A DNA stretch of 64,000 nt from Aquanectria penicillioides (lineage: Eukaryota; Ascomycota; Sordariomycetes; Hypocreales; Nectriaceae), in the NCBI GenBank assembly GCA_003415625.1, contig PYIU01000005.1, positions 811,001-875,000 on the forward strand. Reading direction: 5' to 3'. The position numbers were made by a program, and so were the translations under genes. The notes below the pieces were generated by a model. It did no database searches. It saw only the letters and a list, made by a program, of their open reading frames with translations, and was not told where the DNA came from. Positions 60,062 to 64,000 of the stretch are shown piece by piece (within the stretch, counting starts at the first letter, position 1; every line of letters begins with the position of its first letter).

Positions 60062-61204
60062 CTAGTTCAATCCTTTCATATGACATTCAAGAATGAAGTC
60101 CTTGAGTTGGATAACATCGACTCTGGTGAAAACTTTGGTGAGCTCCGCGCCTTTGATGTCAAAGACACCTGAGACCATGCCTATCATCTGCGGGCAAATA
60201 ATGGAGTTGAGCTCATCCTTGCCACCAGGGAAATATGCATAACATGATTTATTAGAAGGTAATTCCTCGACAATGTTGATTTTCATGTTATCTAGGCTCT
60301 CGTGATGTTTGTCAAATCGTCTTCCTAAGATCGACATTAGCAGCCAACCTACCATAGGAGAAAAGGTTATAGGCATACCAGTCACTTTCTCTGTCAAAGC
60401 CACCAGCTGGTTCAGCGTTAGACGTTTTCCCGAAATAGTAGCTTCCCTCGGCCACTTTGAAGCCTCGAGGCCAAGTAGCTCCGTGACAAATTTGCCGACG
60501 TCTCTTGTGTGCGTGAAGACGACGTGGTGCTCACCATCTCCGGGAATCACAGCCTTGGATGCCTGAAGATCAATTAGACAGTAGAGCGGATGCAGATTAG
60601 TGACTGCATAGGGAAGTCCAAGATAATCCATGAAAAACCCGCATCGAATTAGAGTAAACGTTAAGCTGGGGTGCGACTCCAGCTCTGTTTCGGCACGAAG
60701 AAACTCGGCACGCGGCCCGTAGGGCATCGATATATGTCGGAGTTAGCATGATAAATGATATGCTTGCTCTCTTTGTAATTATCTACATACTCGGGTGGCG
60801 CGTGATAGTCGATGTTGAACTCGCTCGGGATAAACCGTGTCACCACATCAGATGCTGCTGCACCACGAATCAAGTTTATTTGAGAGTCTGATGCACCAGG
60901 CCAATGTAGATTCAAAGCGGAGATGATTGTATCGATTTTGAGGCTCCGTAGGCATTTCTTTATGTCATGCACAGAAGCATAGTCTACTTCCACAGGAGTC
61001 GGGAAATGACTAGGATATTCTCGTGGCGCCGAACCTGCTTTTGGCTATGGAAAGTTACAACATTGATGTGAAAACTCTTGTTACTTTGATGCGTCGCACC
61101 TTGCGTGTCAAAATATGGACTTGATGCTTTTGGGAGCGGATAATTTCCTCAACGAAGGTTCGCCCGACGTCACCCAGGCCACCAGCTACAGCGACGACAC
61201 TCAT
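60062..61204 (-). CDS. NmrA-like / isoflavone-reductase-type NAD(P)-binding protein
   Basis: A 334-aa atypical short-chain dehydrogenase. Exons are 61204-61100, 61044-60787 and 60703-60062, giving a length normal for the family. The N-terminus MSVVAVAGGLGDVGRTFVEEI has the GxxGxxG nucleotide-binding turn (residues 8-14), and ILTRK ends the second strand. RFIPSEFNIDY and LIRCGFFMDYLGLP are typical family blocks. The second intron is the least sure: I use donor GTAGAT at 60786, a perfect TGCTAAC branch and a GAG acceptor, because the two flanking frames do not otherwise join. A one-base frameshift is the alternative. The job may be a reductase in a small-molecule pathway or a redox-sensing regulator. 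The neighbours favour metabolism. Confidence 0.82.
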
Positions 61205-61684
61205 GTTGGCAATGAATTCGCCCTGTAGAAGTGAACAGAATTTGAGGAAAAATGTAAAAACTATATGTAGTTGTATTAAGATGTCAGGGTTGGACGCTGT
61301 GGTGATGCAGAAATACGGGAGGTGAGATGTGGGGATGAAGTCACCTAGTGGGTGGTCTTATCCCACTTGGGGACTCCTCGGCCCCCGAGGATATCTGGGT
61401 TTCCCGGATTCTGCGGATTTTGGATCCGAGAGATTTTAGATGCGGAGGAATAAACAGCCGCTAAGATATCCGCGAAAGCACAATGAGTGAAAGAACTGGA
61501 TGGCGGCATGTGGAAGGAGATCAGGGCACAGCCATGCGCCCTGTCATACACGGCTTGATCGAAGAATTAAAGGCTTGAGAGATTGAAAATCAGATATCTG
61601 TCTATCACGTCCTCAAACCATCCCTAAACCACCGTTGACCATAATGTACTCTCCATTGATCCATTTAGATCTGTCATCAGCAAG

Positions 61685-62404
61685 CTAGGCCACCGCCCAT
61701 GCAATATCTTCTGGATCAGCCAAGCTTCCTTCGCATGGAGTATCCTTTTCAAATTCGGCCTTGATCTGCTCTAAATGATCCCCGGCTCCTTTTTGAAACG
61801 TCTCTGTATTAACTGGCCCGGGCGCAATGCCGTTGACAGTGCAGCCATATCTGGGCGGCAGCTCCTTAGCCCAGACCTTGATCATTGATTCCAGAGCGCC
61901 TTTGGTTGAGGAATAGACGAGCAGATCTGGCTGCGGTATGCGGCTTGAACCTGAACCTATGCATATGATTCTGGAGCCCCTCTTGACACCTGAAATGGAA
62001 GGGGGCGACGAGGGCTTATAAGGAGGTAAATGAGGCAGAACCGCTTGAGTCAACAGAAAAGTGCCTCGTGCATTCAAATGATATGTGTCATCCCACGTCT
62101 GGATCGAAGTAGACCATGTAGGGGAGTGAGGGACAACAGCTGCATTGTTCACTAGAATATCGATAACGCCGAACCTAGCGACGGCCACTTCAACGAGATG
62201 CGCTGGGCCATCAGTGGTGGCCAGATCCGCGCACACCGCGATCCATGGTGTGTTGAGCTTCTTTCCAACTTCTTTGCACTCGGGCTCTAAATGCGGAAAT
62301 GGGTAGTTCAGCACAATATTTGCTCCACGAGCCGAAAGCTCAACTGCGATTGCGGCCCCAATGCCCGCAGAGGAGCCCGAGATTATCGCAGTCTTGCCAT
62401 TCAT
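61685..62404 (-). CDS. short-chain dehydrogenase/reductase, truncated by in-frame TAG
   Basis: A classical SDR that oxidises or reduces a small alcohol or ketone with NAD(P). From ATG 62404 there are 239 codons. The SGSSAGIG cofactor motif is at 9-16, NNAA at 86-89, the catalytic Ser in the GSGSS block at 150-154, and Tyr164-x3-Lys168. A TAG at 61687-61685 ends the frame after EDIAWAVA. The same frame then continues for 23 codons, LADDRSKWINGEYIMVNGG and onward, to TGA at 61615-61613, which is precisely the conserved SDR C-terminus. The expected residue at the TAG is usually Trp, so one G-to-A change explains it. An upstream in-frame ATG (62524) adds 40 residues without family support. It is probably a recent loss of function, or a slightly short enzyme. 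Confidence 0.82.
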   Translation of the reverse strand: MNGKTAIISGSSAGIGAAIAVELSARGANIVLNYPFPHLEPECKEVGKKLNTPWIAVCADLATTDGPAHLVEVAVARFGVIDILVNNAAVVPHSPTWSTSIQTWDDTYHLNARGTFLLTQAVLPHLPPYKPSSPPSISGVKRGSRIICIGSGSSRIPQPDLLVYSSTKGALESMIKVWAKELPPRYGCTVNGIAPGPVNTETFQKGAGDHLEQIKAEFEKDTPCEGSLADPEDIAWAVA

Positions 62405-62886
62405 TGCCGCTGACAATTTGGGAAGAAGAGCCTTGGAAAATAAGGTTGGAGTATATGATTCCTCAATTTTGGTTGCGGCGATGGATGAGAGTTGCAATAG
62501 AAACACAACACTGGGATGATGCACGTCGCTCAGCTGCCAGTTGTTAGAGGTGCATGCGCGAGGGTGAGATACAAGCAGCCAGCGATGCGGTGTTTGGACA
62601 CCTGAATTAACCTGCTATCTCGGCCTTGCAACTTCCGCCAAGTGAAGTCTGGATCATCAGTGTCCCGGCACGGCCGCGTGATGTCGTTCACTTCCACCCG
62701 GCCCGGGGTTCCGTATCCGGAACTCCGGTTTCCGCTAATTGACTAATGAGGATTGCACTAAACATCAGCCACTCTGACCCCCCAGAGCTGAGGGCCTACA
62801 ACTTTGACCAGTCTTTAAGGTGTTTGCAGAATGGGAAAATGATGTTCCTTTCGGGACTTTGAACGGCTAATCTTCTTAATTACCTT

Positions 62887-64000
62887 ATGGTGTCTTTATC
62901 ATTTTACATCTTGGCAAAGTTCACAATACTAGAGGCCTGGCCACCATCAGTTATTCGCTGCCTTGATTTGCCTGACACAAAGATGGTCTTGCTTAACCTC
63001 AAGGCTTTCAACCCATATGTCCTGAAATGGGCCAGCGAGCTGCGCAGGTTGGATGCTGAGTTTCCTGCAGCCTCCATCGTTGTTTCAATCACCATGGTGG
63101 TTGTTGCGACGTCATTGGCTCGATGGTTCTGCCGTAGCAAGCTCAAAGTAAAGATATTACTCGCCGATGAAATTCGAAGTTCAAGAGCCCGTGCTCTTGA
63201 ATACTGTTATCGCCCGCGTGAACTCATGCTCAAGGGTTATAATAAGGTATTTGGCAGACTCATTCGTCGGCGAAACAAGGGTATTGATGGTGTTCAGTAT
63301 CCAGATGAGGTATATGGGATGGACACGCGAGATGGTAAGTGGCGGGCTGTTCAGCGAATGCGGACTTGGGATTAACAGTTGCTGGTATTCCTGCAGGTGT
63401 TAAAGTGGTCATTCCTACGAGATTTCTCGATGATTTGAAAAGTCATCCCCATCTCAGCTTCAAGTCTTCAATAGACAATGTAGGTGAACTTTACCCTGGC
63501 AACGACTAAGTGGAACACTGAGAAAATGCAGGACATGCAAATTGAATATACCTATTTCGGAGGTCCTCCAGAGTTCGTTATCCATGCCATTAAAGCCGGC
63601 TTGACGGCATCGCTTCGTAAGTACTTGGAGAAATTTGGTGACGATATAACTTATCGCTTACAACTCACAGCCGCATTTACCCCAATATTGAACCAAATGG
63701 CGAAGGATAACATGCCGAGAATTGTTGGTGAATACAAAGGTGATTTCTTCAGCACTGGAATGTTTTATCATGGTTGACTAACTGATCCTGTTACCTTGTA
63801 GAATGGACAAGCGTGGCGATCCACGACAAGATTCTGAAGCTTGTCGGAACTAACAATGCTCGTGTTTTCCTTGGTACAACCGCATCAACCGACCATGAAT
63901 GGGTAGAGGCATCGACTGGCTATGTCTTGTCAGTTTTTGACACAATTAGGGCACTGAAAGAATGGCCCCCGTGGATGCGACCATTTGTGTACCGTTTCCT
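62887..64000 (+). CDS. cytochrome P450 monooxygenase, N-terminal part (cut by window end)
   Basis: A haem-thiolate oxygenase of the fungal ER membrane; only the first part lies in the window. Exons are 62887-63334, 63397-63479, 63532-63739 and 63802 to beyond 64000, in phase. A hydrophobic membrane anchor (IVVSITMVVVATSLARWF) precedes the globular part. DGVKVVIPTRFLDDLKSHP, the ASLRKYLEKF region and EWTSVAIHDKILKLVGTNNARVFLG match the N-terminal half of fungal P450s of the ent-kaurene-oxidase-like type. The haem-binding Cys motif would lie outside the window. An alternative start is ATG 62983. The substrate is unknown. Confidence 0.88.

Noticed and set aside
61685..61720. Intron removing the SDR stop codon
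   Set aside because: The only GT before the TAG would give an intron of 9 or 23 nt, too short, and the 23-nt one also breaks frame.

Overview
This is a window of nuclear DNA from a filamentous ascomycete (Pezizomycotina, most likely a Sordariomycete). The evidence is genes split by short GT-AG introns of about 50-270 nt with TAAC/TGAC-type branch sites, GC-rich coding sequence, typical ascomycete families (Pth11/SAT4-like membrane protein, sedolisin, NmrA-like and P450 enzymes), and one AT-rich block that carries the dinucleotide scars of repeat-induced point mutation (RIP). The species cannot be named from the sequence alone. All splice sites were placed by eye from reading frame, donor, branch and acceptor, and all given exons keep frame unless stated.

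Left part (1-19 kb): a five-exon D-aminoacyl-tRNA deacylase (minus), the CCR4-NOT subunit NOT3/NOT5 (plus), then a RIP-destroyed MULE-type DNA transposon at about 9.0-11.2 kb. Its transposase frame can still be followed from end to end through dozens of TAA/TAG codons. After it comes about 8 kb with no gene I can support, leading into a small C2H2 zinc-finger gene.

Middle (21-47 kb) is dense housekeeping sequence: a conserved-type hypothetical protein (interrupted), a long coiled-coil protein, a GNAT acetyltransferase, NADP-isocitrate dehydrogenase with two possible starts, the INO80 subunit Iec3, the SM protein Sly1 (one-base frameshift near its C-terminus), a large Q-rich protein with PNUTS/Ppn1 architecture (PP1-binding RVTW motif and terminal CCCH finger), translin, and the spliceosomal U2 snRNA. 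Several of these act in gene expression: NOT3/5 in mRNA decay, PNUTS in termination and 3' processing, U2 in splicing, Iec3 in chromatin.

Right part (47-64 kb) is looser and more accessory: a secreted sedolisin-family protein that has lost two catalytic-site aspartates, a seven-exon Pth11/SAT4-like integral membrane protein, then a run of oxidoreductases (secreted FAD enzyme, NmrA-like reductase, SDR with a nonsense codon, and a cytochrome P450 cut by the window end). This run looks like the edge of a secondary-metabolism neighbourhood, but no backbone synthase is visible.

The observations most worth a second look are the double Asp-to-Asn sedolisin, the intact-frame RIP relic with its unusual survival of GCA/TGC, the Sly1 frameshift, the SDR nonsense codon, and the PNUTS-like protein.
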